Of a DNA stretch of 64,000 nucleotides, positions 49,724-58,524 are shown one piece after another. The notes beneath the pieces are model-generated. The model did no database searches. It worked only from the letters and a program-made list of their open reading frames with translations, and was not told the origin of the DNA. This DNA is from Prevotella sp. oral taxon 475. Its GTDB lineage: Bacteria > Bacteroidota > Bacteroidia > Bacteroidales > Bacteroidaceae. How positions within the stretch are numbered: the stretch's first letter is position 1; every line of letters starts with the position of its first letter. The translations under genes and the position numbers were made by a program. Where the stretch lies: positions 372,001 through 436,000 of the forward strand of contig NZ_CP072334.1 in assembly GCF_018127805.1 (NCBI RefSeq), written 5' to 3'.

Positions 49724-50583
49724 CAGTCGATCATGGTAAGCGTATGACCCGAGAGAAGCCACGCGATGATGGCCCCTCCGACGATAATGCGGTAGACGCC
49801 AAAGGCGCGGAAACCATATTTTGTGAGGTAAGCAATGAATCCCTTGATGGCCAGCAACGCCACCAAAAAGGCCACTCCGCAGCCCAGGAGCAACGTGCCG
49901 GCATGTGAAGCCAGAATGCTATAGTCGCCGTTTTCGTGCATTTGCAGAAACAACTTAAGCAGTTCCAAGCACGTTGCGGCAAACATTGTAGGAACAGCCA
50001 GGAAGAACGAAAACTCGGCCGCATCCTTACGGGTAAGCTTTTGGGCCATTCCGCCCACGATGGTTGCCATCGAACGCGACACGCCGGGTATCATCGCCAG
50101 GCACTGAAACAGGCCGATGGCAAAGGCGCGGCGCGTAGTCAGTCGAGCACTTGCCGACCCCTGGCCGAACAGCCCATCGCAGAACAGCATAAAAACACCG
50201 CCTACCACCAACATCACCGCCACCACCATGACGTTGCCCAGAAGTACATCGATATATTTGTTGCAGAGCCCGCCAATCACCACCGCCGGGATAAAAGCCA
50301 CCAGCAGCTTATGATAAAAATTCCATTTGTGCAACAGTTGTTGTACGGGCGTGCTGCCTTCGGGTGCCGGAGAAGTATCCAACCGGAAGAAACGCTGCCA
50401 ATAAAGCACCACCACCGCTAAGATAGCACCAAACTGAATGATCACATCGAACGCCTTGACAAAGGCGTCGCTCTCGATGCCCAACAAGGCTTGAGCGATG
50501 ATCATGTGTCCTGTAGACGACACGGGGAGGAACTCTGTCAGTCCCTCCACCACTGCAATGATAATGGTTTGAAGAATGTCCAT
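49723..50583 (-). CDS. uppP: Undecaprenyl-diphosphatase UppP/BacA
   Basis: A 286-residue membrane enzyme that dephosphorylates undecaprenyl pyrophosphate, recycling the carrier for peptidoglycan and surface glycans. Both signature regions are present: [16 protein letters not shown] (residues 14-29) and [13 protein letters not shown]. About eight hydrophobic helices are visible. A polar insertion follows [16 protein letters not shown]. It confers bacitracin tolerance in other bacteria. It lies 6 nt after the DUF3098 gene. Confidence 0.95.
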   Translation of the reverse strand: MDILQTIIIAVVEGLTEFLPVSSTGHMIIAQALLGIESDAFVKAFDVIIQFGAILAVVVLYWQRFFRLDTSPAPEGSTPVQQLLHKWNFYHKLLVAFIPAVVIGGLCNKYIDVLLGNVMVVAVMLVVGGVFMLFCDGLFGQGSASARLTTRRAFAIGLFQCLAMIPGVSRSMATIVGGMAQKLTRKDAAEFSFFLAVPTMFAATCLELLKLFLQMHENGDYSILASHAGTLLLGCGVAFLVALLAIKGFIAYLTKYGFRAFGVYRIIVGGAIIAWLLSGHTLTMID

Positions 50584-50589
50584 GCGCCG

Positions 50590-50829
50590 TTAGTCTTCCG
50601 TCTCGTTGTCTTTAGGTTTGCGGATAACGGCATAGATGATGGAGACGAAGCCCACCAAGCAGACCATCGGAGCCACCGTGATGCGCTTGAAGCTGAAGAT
50701 GTCGGGGTTGAATGCCGCATCGGTAGAGCCTGCTCCACCCATCAAAATGAAGCCCAAGACGATGATGAGCACGCCTATGGCCAACAAGATAAAGTTTGTT
50801 TTGTCGAAAGCGAAATTTCTTTTATCCAT
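50590..50829 (-). CDS. DUF3098 small membrane protein
   Basis: A 79-residue protein with two membrane helices (about residues 13-31 and 52-68) separated by GGAGSTDAAFNPDIFSFKRI. The sequence FAFDKTNFILLAIGVLIIVLG matches DUF3098, found in Bacteroidetes between ftsX and uppP. The function is unknown. The position suggests a link with cell division or envelope assembly. Confidence 0.88.
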   Translation of the reverse strand: MDKRNFAFDKTNFILLAIGVLIIVLGFILMGGAGSTDAAFNPDIFSFKRITVAPMVCLVGFVSIIYAVIRKPKDNETED

Positions 50830-51000
50830 TTCTTATTACGTTGATGTTGTACGAAAACCGTTTTCCGGCCGTTCTCCCGCAGACTTGTTCCCTTTACAGA
50901 GAGGCCTTTTCTGAGACGAGAAGCGTAGGAGTCTTGCCCCTTGATGACGCTTTATTAGATAGAGAGGCTCATCTCATGCAGCAACGATGCAGCCGATCTG

Positions 51001-51882
51001 TCAGATTTTATACAGCTCGCCCGCCTTCATCCGCAAGAATTTGTTTACCGAGATGCCGGCGCAGAGAGCGGTGATGAGTACGCCAAAGAGCAGAATAGAG
51101 CCGCCGGTCACTGCCAAAACGTCCCACGTAACGACGTTGAACAAGCCCTCTTCGTAGCGCGACAGGGCATAGATGCAACTGCCCAAGATGCCGATAGCCA
51201 GCAAGGCGGCCACCACACCGATGCCCACGGCCTGCATGACGAATGGCCTACGGATGAATCCCCACGACGCTCCCACCAGTTTCATGGTGTGGATAGAGAA
51301 CCTGCGGGCGTAGATGCTGAGCCGAACCGTGTTGTTGATGAGTGAGAACGACACGAAAGTGAGCAGTCCAGCCAGCACCAATAAGACTAAGCTCACCTTC
51401 CCCAGGGTGTTGTTCACACTCTCGATGAGGTCTTGCTGATAAGTGATTTCCGAGACCTTGGGATAGGCTTTCAGCTCTTTCGAAATCCATTTCAGCGAGT
51501 CGTTATTCGCATAATCGCCCCTGAGCGTTAGGTCAATAGAAGAGAGAAAAGGGTTATCTCCCCCGATAAACTCGGAGGGATCGCTGCCCATGGCGGCTGT
51601 TTGCTCTTTGAGGGCCTGCTCTTTACTGATGAAAGATAGGTTTTTGATGTAAGGGCGCGTCTTCAAGCGGGTGCAGAGCAAGCGTGCTTCAGGGTTGGTC
51701 ATGTCTTGCTCCAGCATCATAGTGACAACCAGATTCTCCTTTACATAATTGGTAAGATGGCGTGTTGTGAACACAGACAGCACAACAACACCCAACAGGA
51801 TCAGCACCAACGACGTACTGATGCACAGCGTAATCACCTGCAATCCGTAGCGGTTGCGAGCCTTGTTTGGTTTCTTTTTCAT
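51001..51882 (-). CDS. ftsX: Cell-division protein FtsX
   Basis: A 293-residue FtsX-type permease subunit: one N-terminal helix (about 16-38), an extracytoplasmic domain (about 39-160, including NPEARLLCTRLKTRPYIKNLSFISKEQAL) and three further helices (about 165-190, 215-240 and 260-280). The string LSIYARRFSIHTMKLVGASWGFIRRPF is the conserved cytoplasmic part. With FtsE (not in the window) it controls peptidoglycan hydrolases at the septum. It is first in the operon ftsX-DUF3098-uppP-truB-queA-folK. The 171-bp gap to the next gene holds nothing I recognise. Confidence 0.92.
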   Translation of the reverse strand: MKKKPNKARNRYGLQVITLCISTSLVLILLGVVVLSVFTTRHLTNYVKENLVVTMMLEQDMTNPEARLLCTRLKTRPYIKNLSFISKEQALKEQTAAMGSDPSEFIGGDNPFLSSIDLTLRGDYANNDSLKWISKELKAYPKVSEITYQQDLIESVNNTLGKVSLVLLVLAGLLTFVSFSLINNTVRLSIYARRFSIHTMKLVGASWGFIRRPFVMQAVGIGVVAALLAIGILGSCIYALSRYEEGLFNVVTWDVLAVTGGSILLFGVLITALCAGISVNKFLRMKAGELYKI

Positions 51883-52101
51883 TTTAAAAAGGCACTATTA
51901 CACCTAATTTCCTTGCAAAGGAACAAAAAAAACTCTGACGATTCGAGAGATTAACAACGATTAACCACCCCGCCTGATGAGTTCTATGGATCCTTCTTCA
52001 TTTTCAAACCCTCTGACTCGGGAGGTAAAACAGCCCCCATCCCCTTCAATGAGGACTCCCGGACAAGACTAACCCCAATGAGGTTGAGGGAGCTTACCTC
52101 T

Positions 52102-52200
52102 CAAAAGCTAAGCTTTCGCCATGCGTTTTCTTAGCTTTTGCATCCCATTTTCTTAGCTTTTAGATGGCATTTTCTTAGCTTTTGCAAACTGTTTGCTAAG
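52102..52200 (-). repeat. 22-nt-period array C, core AAAAGCTAAG, inverted orientation with flanking stems
   Basis: CTTAGCTTTT (the core read on the minus strand) occurs at 52130, 52152 and 52174, exactly 22 nt apart. A plus-strand core at 52103-52112 pairs with the first unit as an 11-bp perfect stem (52102-52112 with 52130-52140). GCAAAC-T-GTTTGC and a partial GCTAAG (52195-52200) close the right end. It occupies the 500-bp gap between ftsX and the thioredoxin-like gene. The rest of that gap holds only the promoter at 52349. Confidence 0.85.
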
Positions 52201-52348
52201 AGCCTGATTCTCAATAGATTGAAAAGGTGTTCGAATAGCCTTGGTTGCTACGCTGAAGGGCGTTGCGTTGAGGTGGCGTATGGGGGCGGAGAATGGGGTG
52301 GGGGATGAAAAAAGAGAGGAAGGATGATTTTTTCAAGCATTTAATTTC

Positions 52349-52356
52349 TACTTTTG
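52349..52356 (+). promoter_or_regulatory. Promoter -7 element of the thioredoxin/rhodanese pair
   Basis: TACTTTTG, an exact TAnnTTTG match, 26 nt above the ATG at 52383. A T-rich stretch lies near -33 without a clear TTTG. Confidence 0.55.
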
Positions 52357-52382
52357 CACAGATAAGTTTTTGAATTAAAAAA

Positions 52383-52952
52383 ATGCGAATGATGAAAACA
52401 ATAGGTATATTTCGAGCCACCATGGCTCTTTGGGCCTTCTTTTCACTCGGTTCTGTCACCGTCGGTGCACAACCGAAAGACGAGGGCGACCCCGACCTGC
52501 AATATGCTACCACGCTGCTGAAGCCCGGCACGCAGGCCCCAGACTTTACGCTGCCGACGGCCGATGGTGGGAGTTTTAGTTTGCACAGTTTGAGAGGCCA
52601 ATACGTCGTGCTGGACTTTTGGGCCTCGTGGTGTCCTGATTGCCGCAAAGATGCACCGCAGGTTGTGGCGATGTATCACAAGTTGAAAAGTAAAGGAGTG
52701 GCTTTTGTGGGCATCTCTTTCGATGTAGATGCCGCGCAATGGAAGGCTGCCATCGAGAAATATGGTATGACCTACACGCATGTGAGCGAACTCAAGAAGA
52801 TGCGTGAGGCCGACATCGCTAAGGCTTACGGCGTGAAGTGGATTCCGTCTCTTTATCTCATCGACCCGCAAGGACGAGTGGTGATGGGCACAGTGATGTC
52901 GGAGAAGTTGGAAAAAAGGCTTGATGCGGTTGTGAAAAAATCTCGGCGATGA
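52383..52952 (+). CDS. Periplasmic TlpA-like thioredoxin/peroxiredoxin (AhpC-TSA family)
   Basis: A 189-residue exported thioredoxin-fold protein. After a signal peptide (to about residue 29) comes the AhpC/TSA-type start LLKPGTQAPDFTLPTADGG and the active site FWASWCPDC (Cys84, Cys87), followed by the cis-proline region VKWIPSLYLIDPQGRVV. Such proteins reduce disulfides in the periplasm, often in cytochrome maturation or oxidative stress. The stop overlaps the next gene in ATGA, so the two are probably translated together. Met4 (52392) is an alternative start. Confidence 0.9.
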   Translation: MRMMKTIGIFRATMALWAFFSLGSVTVGAQPKDEGDPDLQYATTLLKPGTQAPDFTLPTADGGSFSLHSLRGQYVVLDFWASWCPDCRKDAPQVVAMYHKLKSKGVAFVGISFDVDAAQWKAAIEKYGMTYTHVSELKKMREADIAKAYGVKWIPSLYLIDPQGRVVMGTVMSEKLEKRLDAVVKKSRR

Positions 52953-53344
52953 ATCAGAACGTTAGAAAAGTAATCTTTGTGCTTATGTCATTTTGGAGTA
53001 GTATCTTCGGAGCCACGGCTCAAACGGCGTTCACCAATGTGAATGCAGAGGACTTTGAGCAGGCGTTGAAAAAAGATTCGGTGCAGCTGTTGGATGTGCG
53101 CACGCAGGAAGAGTTTGACGAAGGCCATCTGAAAGGAGCCTTGTTGCTGGATGTTTTCAGAACCGACTTCCTGGCAGAGGCCACTGCCCGGCTCAGAAAA
53201 GACTGGCCCGTGGCGGTGTATTGCCGAAGTGGTAAGCGCAGTGCGTCGGCCGCACAACTGTTGACGACGAAGGGTTATCGGGTGATGAACCTCAAAGGGG
53301 GCATCATGGCTTGGATTTCCGAGGGTAAACCGCTGGTGCGTTGA
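52949..53344 (+). CDS. Exported rhodanese-like sulfurtransferase domain protein
   Basis: A 131-residue single rhodanese domain behind a signal peptide (about residues 1-25). Family motifs are VQLLDVRTQEEFDEGHLKGALLLD and the active-site loop YCRSGKRSASAA, with Cys92 as persulfide carrier. It ends NLKGGIMAWISEGKPL. Its start codon overlaps the stop of the thioredoxin-like gene. The pairing suggests joint handling of periplasmic thiols or persulfides. The physiological substrate is unknown. Confidence 0.9.
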   Translation: MNQNVRKVIFVLMSFWSSIFGATAQTAFTNVNAEDFEQALKKDSVQLLDVRTQEEFDEGHLKGALLLDVFRTDFLAEATARLRKDWPVAVYCRSGKRSASAAQLLTTKGYRVMNLKGGIMAWISEGKPLVR

Positions 53345-53373
53345 AATAAAAATGGTGGAGTGAGAACGGCTCG

Positions 53374-54663
53374 TTACTGAGGCGTAAGAGAAGAATGGGG
53401 AGGCGTGGAGGTGTCGGCCACAAGGCTCCTGCCTGCCACATAGCCCGTGGTCCAGGCGGCTTGGAGGTTGAATCCGCCGGTAATGGCATCGATGTCTAAC
53501 ACTTCTCCGGCAAAAAACAAATGTCGACACACCTTGCTCTCGAGCGTGTTGAGATGGAGATGGCTGAGGGCAATGCCGCCACAGGTGACGAATTCGTCGC
53601 GAAAGGTGCCCTTGCCCGTCACCTCATAACGGTCATTGGTGAGCGTTTCTACCAGTCGGTGCAGGTTTTTCTTGCCCAGTTCGTCGCAACGGCGGTCGGG
53701 CTCCAGTCCCAGTTTGTCTAACAGATAAAGCCACAAACGTGTGGCAAGACCGTAAGGACGTAAGCCCGAGAGTTGCTTTTGAGGGTGAGAAAGGAGGAGG
53801 CGTTGCAGCGTTTCTGTTGCAGTCGGCGTATGGGTTTGCCCGATCCAGTTGATGGAAAGCGGAAAGCGATAGTTCTGCTCGCTGACGTAGCGCGCGGCGT
53901 AGGACGAGAGTTTGAGGATGGCCGGACCGCTGACACCCCAGTGAGTGATGAGCAACGAGCCCGTGGCACGCAGTTTTGTGCCGGGAATAGAGGCTGTTGC
54001 ACCCTCTGCCACCAAACCCATGAGCGAGCGAAAGGCGGCACTGGCGATGTTGAACGTGAAGAGCGAGGGGACGGGAGGAATAATGGCATGGCCCAGGTGA
54101 GCCAGGTATTGCAGGCTCTCCGCCCGTGGCGAACCGCCCGTTGTGATGGCTACTCGATGAAAAACACGCCTCTGCCCATTTGTGAAAGATAGTTGGAGCA
54201 GACCGTCTTCCTGCGGCTGCAACGCACAAAGGCTCTGCCTTGTTTGCACTTTTACGCCCAATCGGTGGGCTGTTTGCACCAGACAATCGATGATGCTTTG
54301 CGAGGATTGCGACTGCGGAAAGACGCATTCGTCGGTCTGTGTGACGAGTTTCACACCATGCGTCTCAAACCATCTGTGGGCGTCTTCGTGATTAAAGACG
54401 TTGAAAAGTCGCTTCATGAGTTTGTCGCCGCGAGGGTAGGCATTTTTCAAATCTTTGATTTGGGCGAACGAATTGGTGAGGTTGCATCGGCCGCCACCCG
54501 AGAGACCCACCTTCGCCAGCACTTTCTGGCTTTTCTCGAAGATCGTGACGTGGGCCGCCGGATGGGCTTCTTTTGCGGCAATGGCGGCGAAAAAACCCGC
54601 TGCTCCGCCACCGACGATAGCCATCTTCAGGGGCGATGGGTGCATGTTGGGTTGAATTGTCAT
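53374..54663 (-). CDS. BaiN/HI0933-family NAD(P)/FAD-dependent flavoprotein
   Basis: A 429-residue HI0933-like (YhiN/BaiN) flavoprotein. The FAD-binding motif is MAIVGGGAAGFFAAIAAKE, followed by the family strings KVGLSGGGRCNLTN and, near the end, AGEVLDIDAITGGFNLQAAWTTG. In gut clostridia a relative acts in bile-acid dehydroxylation; for this branch the substrate is unknown. A longer frame (to 54852) runs across the divergent dnaG promoter, so the ATG at 54663, after the TATCTTCG element at 54690-54697, is chosen. It is convergent with the rhodanese gene, from whose stop it is separated by 29 nt. Confidence 0.9.
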   Translation of the reverse strand: MTIQPNMHPSPLKMAIVGGGAAGFFAAIAAKEAHPAAHVTIFEKSQKVLAKVGLSGGGRCNLTNSFAQIKDLKNAYPRGDKLMKRLFNVFNHEDAHRWFETHGVKLVTQTDECVFPQSQSSQSIIDCLVQTAHRLGVKVQTRQSLCALQPQEDGLLQLSFTNGQRRVFHRVAITTGGSPRAESLQYLAHLGHAIIPPVPSLFTFNIASAAFRSLMGLVAEGATASIPGTKLRATGSLLITHWGVSGPAILKLSSYAARYVSEQNYRFPLSINWIGQTHTPTATETLQRLLLSHPQKQLSGLRPYGLATRLWLYLLDKLGLEPDRRCDELGKKNLHRLVETLTNDRYEVTGKGTFRDEFVTCGGIALSHLHLNTLESKVCRHLFFAGEVLDIDAITGGFNLQAAWTTGYVAGRSLVADTSTPPHSSLTPQ

Positions 54664-54689
54664 CTTCTTTTTCTTTTCTTTGCGGAGGG

Positions 54690-54721
54690 CGAAGATACGA
54701 AGAAACAGACGGGCTGACAAG
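54690..54721 (-). promoter_or_regulatory. Promoter of the BaiN-like gene
   Basis: On the minus strand CTTG (54718-54721), a 20-nt spacer, and TATCTTCG (54690-54697), one base off TAnnTTTG. The leader is about 20 nt. Confidence 0.45.
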
Positions 54722-54750
54722 CAAACGATGCGTTTTTCCGTTCTTTTTCC

Positions 54751-54758
54751 TAACTTTG
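54751..54758 (+). promoter_or_regulatory. Promoter -7 element of dnaG
   Basis: TAACTTTG, an exact TAnnTTTG match, about 100 nt above the dnaG ATG at 54861. No TTTG is seen at the expected distance. Confidence 0.5.
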
Positions 54759-54860
54759 CAAGGGCTCTTTCCCTCTCTCTTGACAGGCGTATGCCTATCG
54801 AAAAGCAGAGTGGGGGAGCGCGGAAAAGGGCCTTTGTGCAATGACAAGACAAGAAAGCTG

Positions 54861-56843
54861 ATGATCGACCAGGCTACCATAGAAAAGATTAAAGAGGCTG
54901 CCAACATCGTGGATGTGGTGTCCGAATTCGTAACGCTTCGAAAAGCCGGAGCCAACTATAAGGGGTTGTGCCCCTTTCACAACGAAAAGACGCCCTCGTT
55001 CATGGTGTCGCCAGCGCGGGGGATGTGCCATTGCTTCGGCTGCGGCAAGGGAGGCACGCCCGTGAGCTTCATCATGGAGCACGAACAGATGACTTATCCC
55101 GAGGCACTGAGATGGTTGGCGGCTAAATATCACATCGAGATTCGGGAGCGCGAACTCACCGACGAGGAACGACGGGAGCAAAGCGAACGAGAGAGTATGC
55201 TGATTGTGAACAGTTGGGCGGCAGACTTTTTCGAGCAAACGCTGCACCATCATGTGGACGGAGTGGCCATTGGGTTGGCCTATTTTCGCAGTCGGGGATT
55301 CAGAGACGACATCATCCGGCGGTTTCGGCTGGGTTATGACCTGCCCGACCGCGAACTCTTGGCTCGCACGGCCACGGATAAGGGCTATCGCGAGGAGTTT
55401 CTCGTGAAGACCGGACTGTGTTATCGCCGCGACAGCGATGGGCGGGCGATCGATCGTTTCGCCGGGCGCGTCGTCTTTCCCTGGTTGGGTGTGAGCGGAA
55501 AGGTGGTGGGCTTCGGCGGTAGACTGCTCGACGCGCGTACCAAAGGCGTGCAACAGAAATACGTCAACTCGCCCGACTCGGAGATCTATCACAAAGACCA
55601 TGAACTATATGGCATCTTTCAAGCTAAGAAAGCAATCGCCAAGCACGACTGTGTCTACATGGTGGAGGGCTATACCGATGTGATCTCGATGCATCAGTGC
55701 GGCATTGAGAATGTAGTGGCTAACTCGGGCACGGCTCTTAGCATTCATCAGATTCACACGCTGCACCGCTTCACTTCGAACATCGTTCTGCTCTACGACG
55801 GCGATGAGGCGGGCATCCACGCTGCTATGCGCGGAACAGACATGCTGCTGGCCGAGGGAATGAACGTCAAAGTGCTGCTCTTCCCCGACGGAGACGATCC
55901 CGATAGCTTCGCCCGAAAACACACCGCCGAGGAGTTTATACGATATATCGCCGAGCATCAAACCGATTTTATCGAATACAAAACGAAACTGCTTCTGAAT
56001 GAAGTGACCGACCCCACGAAGCAATCGGAAGCGATCGCCTCGATTGTGAAGAGTATCTCTCTCGTCACCGACCACGTGTTGCGTTCCAAGTACTTGCACG
56101 AATGCGCCATCACGCAAGGACTTCCTGAGGGAACGCTCATCAATACGATGAACGAATTTATCAGCGAAGCCCGAGGCCGGCAGTCTTCTGAGAATCGACA
56201 GCGCAGAGAACAGGCGCTCGTGGCCAACCTGCAAGAGTCTCTCGTCTCGGCCACGCCTTTGGGTCAAGCCAGTAAAGTGGAGCGGATGTTGGTGCAACTC
56301 ATCATTCGGCACGGCGAAAAAATCATCCTCCGTAACGTGGAAGACGAGGCCGGCAACCGCCATAACCTCACCGTGGCCCAATATATTCAATACGATTTGA
56401 GTTCCGACGGGCTCAGCTTTCAAGACCCCGTCTTCAATCGTATCCTCTCTCAGGCCGTGGAACGGTGTGCCTATCCCGGATTCGAAGCCGAACCCTACTT
56501 CGTGCATCACGACGATGTGGACATCAGTCGCCTGGCCACCCAGCTCTCTGTAGATCCTTATCAGCTCTCCGTCCCCCAAAAAGAGACTCCTGATGACCTC
56601 GACGAAGATGCCCGTGTCTTGGCCGAGAAGACCCGAGAAGAGGAACTCCGCCAGCAAACGCTCCACCTGGTGCTCGACTTTCGCATGGACTATGTAGAAC
56701 ATCATCTCAAGGCTCTACAGGCTGCCATCGCCCAATCTGCCAGTCAGCCCGAACGATTGATGCAGCTGATGACTGAATATAAAGACATGCAGCTCATCCG
56801 AAATCAATTAGCTAAACGCTTAGGCAACGAAATCATCACCTGA
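54861..56843 (+). CDS. dnaG: DNA primase DnaG
   Basis: A 660-residue primase that synthesises RNA primers for replication. The N-terminal CHC2 zinc ribbon (Cys37, His40, then the Cys pair in CHCFGCGKGG) is followed by the catalytic core with TOPRIM motifs (YMVEGYTDVISMHQCG and LYDGDEAGIHAAM). A C-terminal helicase-binding region follows (about 480-660). An earlier in-frame ATG at 54636 lies upstream of the promoter and in the divergent gene's region; MIDQATIEKIKEAANIVDVVS is the family start. Confidence 0.96.
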   Translation: MIDQATIEKIKEAANIVDVVSEFVTLRKAGANYKGLCPFHNEKTPSFMVSPARGMCHCFGCGKGGTPVSFIMEHEQMTYPEALRWLAAKYHIEIRERELTDEERREQSERESMLIVNSWAADFFEQTLHHHVDGVAIGLAYFRSRGFRDDIIRRFRLGYDLPDRELLARTATDKGYREEFLVKTGLCYRRDSDGRAIDRFAGRVVFPWLGVSGKVVGFGGRLLDARTKGVQQKYVNSPDSEIYHKDHELYGIFQAKKAIAKHDCVYMVEGYTDVISMHQCGIENVVANSGTALSIHQIHTLHRFTSNIVLLYDGDEAGIHAAMRGTDMLLAEGMNVKVLLFPDGDDPDSFARKHTAEEFIRYIAEHQTDFIEYKTKLLLNEVTDPTKQSEAIASIVKSISLVTDHVLRSKYLHECAITQGLPEGTLINTMNEFISEARGRQSSENRQRREQALVANLQESLVSATPLGQASKVERMLVQLIIRHGEKIILRNVEDEAGNRHNLTVAQYIQYDLSSDGLSFQDPVFNRILSQAVERCAYPGFEAEPYFVHHDDVDISRLATQLSVDPYQLSVPQKETPDDLDEDARVLAEKTREEELRQQTLHLVLDFRMDYVEHHLKALQAAIAQSASQPERLMQLMTEYKDMQLIRNQLAKRLGNEIIT

Positions 56844-56926
56844 ACGGTTCGTCCTTATCACAGAAACGACTGCGGAGAATCAAGCAATGCTTTCTCTTCG
56901 TGAGGAACAACTCGCAGGCATTCTTC

Positions 56927-56984
56927 CTCGTCAACTGGTCAACTTGTCACCTCGTCAACTCGTTAACTCATCACCTCGTCAACG
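56927..56984 (+). repeat. 24-nt repeat (CTCGTCAACT-type), two and a half units
   Basis: Units start at 56927 and 56951, with a partial at 56975. They read CTCGTCAACTSGTYAACTYR then TCAC. The complement of this sequence, GTTGACGAGTTAA.., is the unit of the array at 62589-62675. It lies just upstream of the cls start codon. Confidence 0.75.
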
Positions 56985-56988
56985 AAAC

Positions 56989-58413
56989 ATGCACTACTTC
57001 CACACCATCTTTCTCATCGTCTATATCGGCACTACCCTCGGCGTGATGACGAAAGTGCTGATGGACCACCGGCAGCCCGCCAAGACCATGGCCTGGCTTC
57101 TGGTGCTCACGTTTGTGCCGATCGTGGGCATCGTGCTCTACTTCTTCTTCGGACAAAACACCCGACGAGAGCGACTCGTGAGTCAACGCAGCATGGATCG
57201 ACTCACCAAACGCAGCATGCTCGAATACGCCGGACAAGGGCAACTCCAACTGCCACAGGCGCATCGCGAAATCATCAACCTCTTTACCAATCTCAATCTC
57301 GCCCTACCTTATAAAGATAACGACGTAGAGGTGTTTACCAACGGGCACGACTTCTTTCTCGATCTGCTCAGAGAGATCGGGCGCGCTCGGCACCATATCC
57401 ACCTCGGCACCTACATTATCGAAGACGATGCCTTGGGAAGACTCGTGGCCGATGCGCTCATCGACAAAGCCCGACAGGGCGTAGAAGTGCGCCTTCTCTA
57501 CGACGACGTAGGCTGTTGGAGCGTGCGCAACGCCTTCTTCGAGCGAATGATGCGCGAGGGAATTCAGGTGCAGGCATTCATGCCCGTGAGATTCCCCATG
57601 TTTACCAGTAAGATGAACTACCGCAACCACCGCAAACTCTGTATCATCGACGGGCGAACCGGATACATCGGCGGGATGAACATCGCCTTGCGATACGTCA
57701 AAGGCACGCGGCGGCAGGAGTGGCGCGACACGCATCTCCGATTGCGCGGCGGAGCGGTCTACGGCATTCAGCGTGCCTTCCTGGTAGATTGGTATTTCAT
57801 GGCTCGAACGCTCATCACCGATCAAGCCTATTATCCCGAACTCTCGCCCCACATTCGCAACCACTGCATCGCACAGGTGGTGACGAGTAGTCCCGTCTCG
57901 CCCTGGCCCGACATCATGCAGGGCTACATGCGTATCTTGCTCGAGGCGAAGGAATATGTCTACATGGAGTCGCCCTACTTTCTGCCCACCGAACCCATTC
58001 TTTTCGCCATGCGCACCGCCAGTCAGGCAGGTGTAGACATCCGACTGATGCTTCCGGCCCGGAGCGATTCGCGCATCATCGAGTGGGCCGGCCGATCGTA
58101 CACCCAAGCCGCTCTCGAAGCCGGAGTAAAAGTGTGCTTCTATTGCGCCGGATTCAATCACAGCAAATTGCTCGTCTGCGACGATTCGCTTTGTACCTGC
58201 GGCTCGACCAACGTCGACTTCCGTAGCTTTGAAAACAACTTCGAGGCCAACGTCTTCTTCTACGACCGCGACATGGCTCTGCGCCTCAAAAAAGTCTACC
58301 TCGACGACGAAGCCGAATGCATCGTCCTCGACAACCCCGACATCTTCGCCCATCGCCCCTTCCTGGCTCGGCTCTGGGAGTCGCTCATCCGTCTACTCTC
58401 CCCCCTGCTCTGA
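56989..58413 (+). CDS. cls: Cardiolipin synthase (phospholipase D family)
   Basis: A 474-residue membrane phospholipid synthase that joins two phosphatidylglycerols. Two N-terminal membrane helices (about 1-25 and 35-58, WLLVLTFVPIVGIVLYFFFG) precede the double PLD domain. The catalytic HxK motifs are at His214 (NHRKLCIIDGRTGYIGGMN) and His391 (NHSKLLVCDDSLCTCGSTNVD). The frame opens at 56887, but its first 34 codons are a 24-nt DNA repeat that also occurs in non-coding DNA at 62.6 kb. The ATG at 56989 (MHYFHTIFLIVYIG) is therefore preferred. Confidence 0.93.
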   Translation: MHYFHTIFLIVYIGTTLGVMTKVLMDHRQPAKTMAWLLVLTFVPIVGIVLYFFFGQNTRRERLVSQRSMDRLTKRSMLEYAGQGQLQLPQAHREIINLFTNLNLALPYKDNDVEVFTNGHDFFLDLLREIGRARHHIHLGTYIIEDDALGRLVADALIDKARQGVEVRLLYDDVGCWSVRNAFFERMMREGIQVQAFMPVRFPMFTSKMNYRNHRKLCIIDGRTGYIGGMNIALRYVKGTRRQEWRDTHLRLRGGAVYGIQRAFLVDWYFMARTLITDQAYYPELSPHIRNHCIAQVVTSSPVSPWPDIMQGYMRILLEAKEYVYMESPYFLPTEPILFAMRTASQAGVDIRLMLPARSDSRIIEWAGRSYTQAALEAGVKVCFYCAGFNHSKLLVCDDSLCTCGSTNVDFRSFENNFEANVFFYDRDMALRLKKVYLDDEAECIVLDNPDIFAHRPFLARLWESLIRLLSPLL

Positions 58414-58434
58414 ATTCAACCCCGAAAAGAGCAA

Positions 58435-58486
58435 AGAAAAAAGCGAGCGTATCATTATTTTTGATGATACACTCGCTTTTTCTTTT
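58435..58486 (+). terminator. Rho-independent terminator of cls
   Basis: AGCGAG (58442-58447) pairs with CTCGCT (58472-58477), and GTATCAT (58449-58455) with ATGATAC (58464-58470). T-rich sequence follows, and A-rich sequence precedes it, so it can act in both directions. Confidence 0.85.
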
Positions 58487-58524
58487 TGTATCTCCTACAA
58501 TGCGGCAGTTTGGGAAGCGAAAAA

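Noticed and set aside
52211..52648. Minus-strand frame over the start of the thioredoxin-like gene
   Set aside because: It overlaps the signal peptide and promoter of a well-supported gene and shows no domain.
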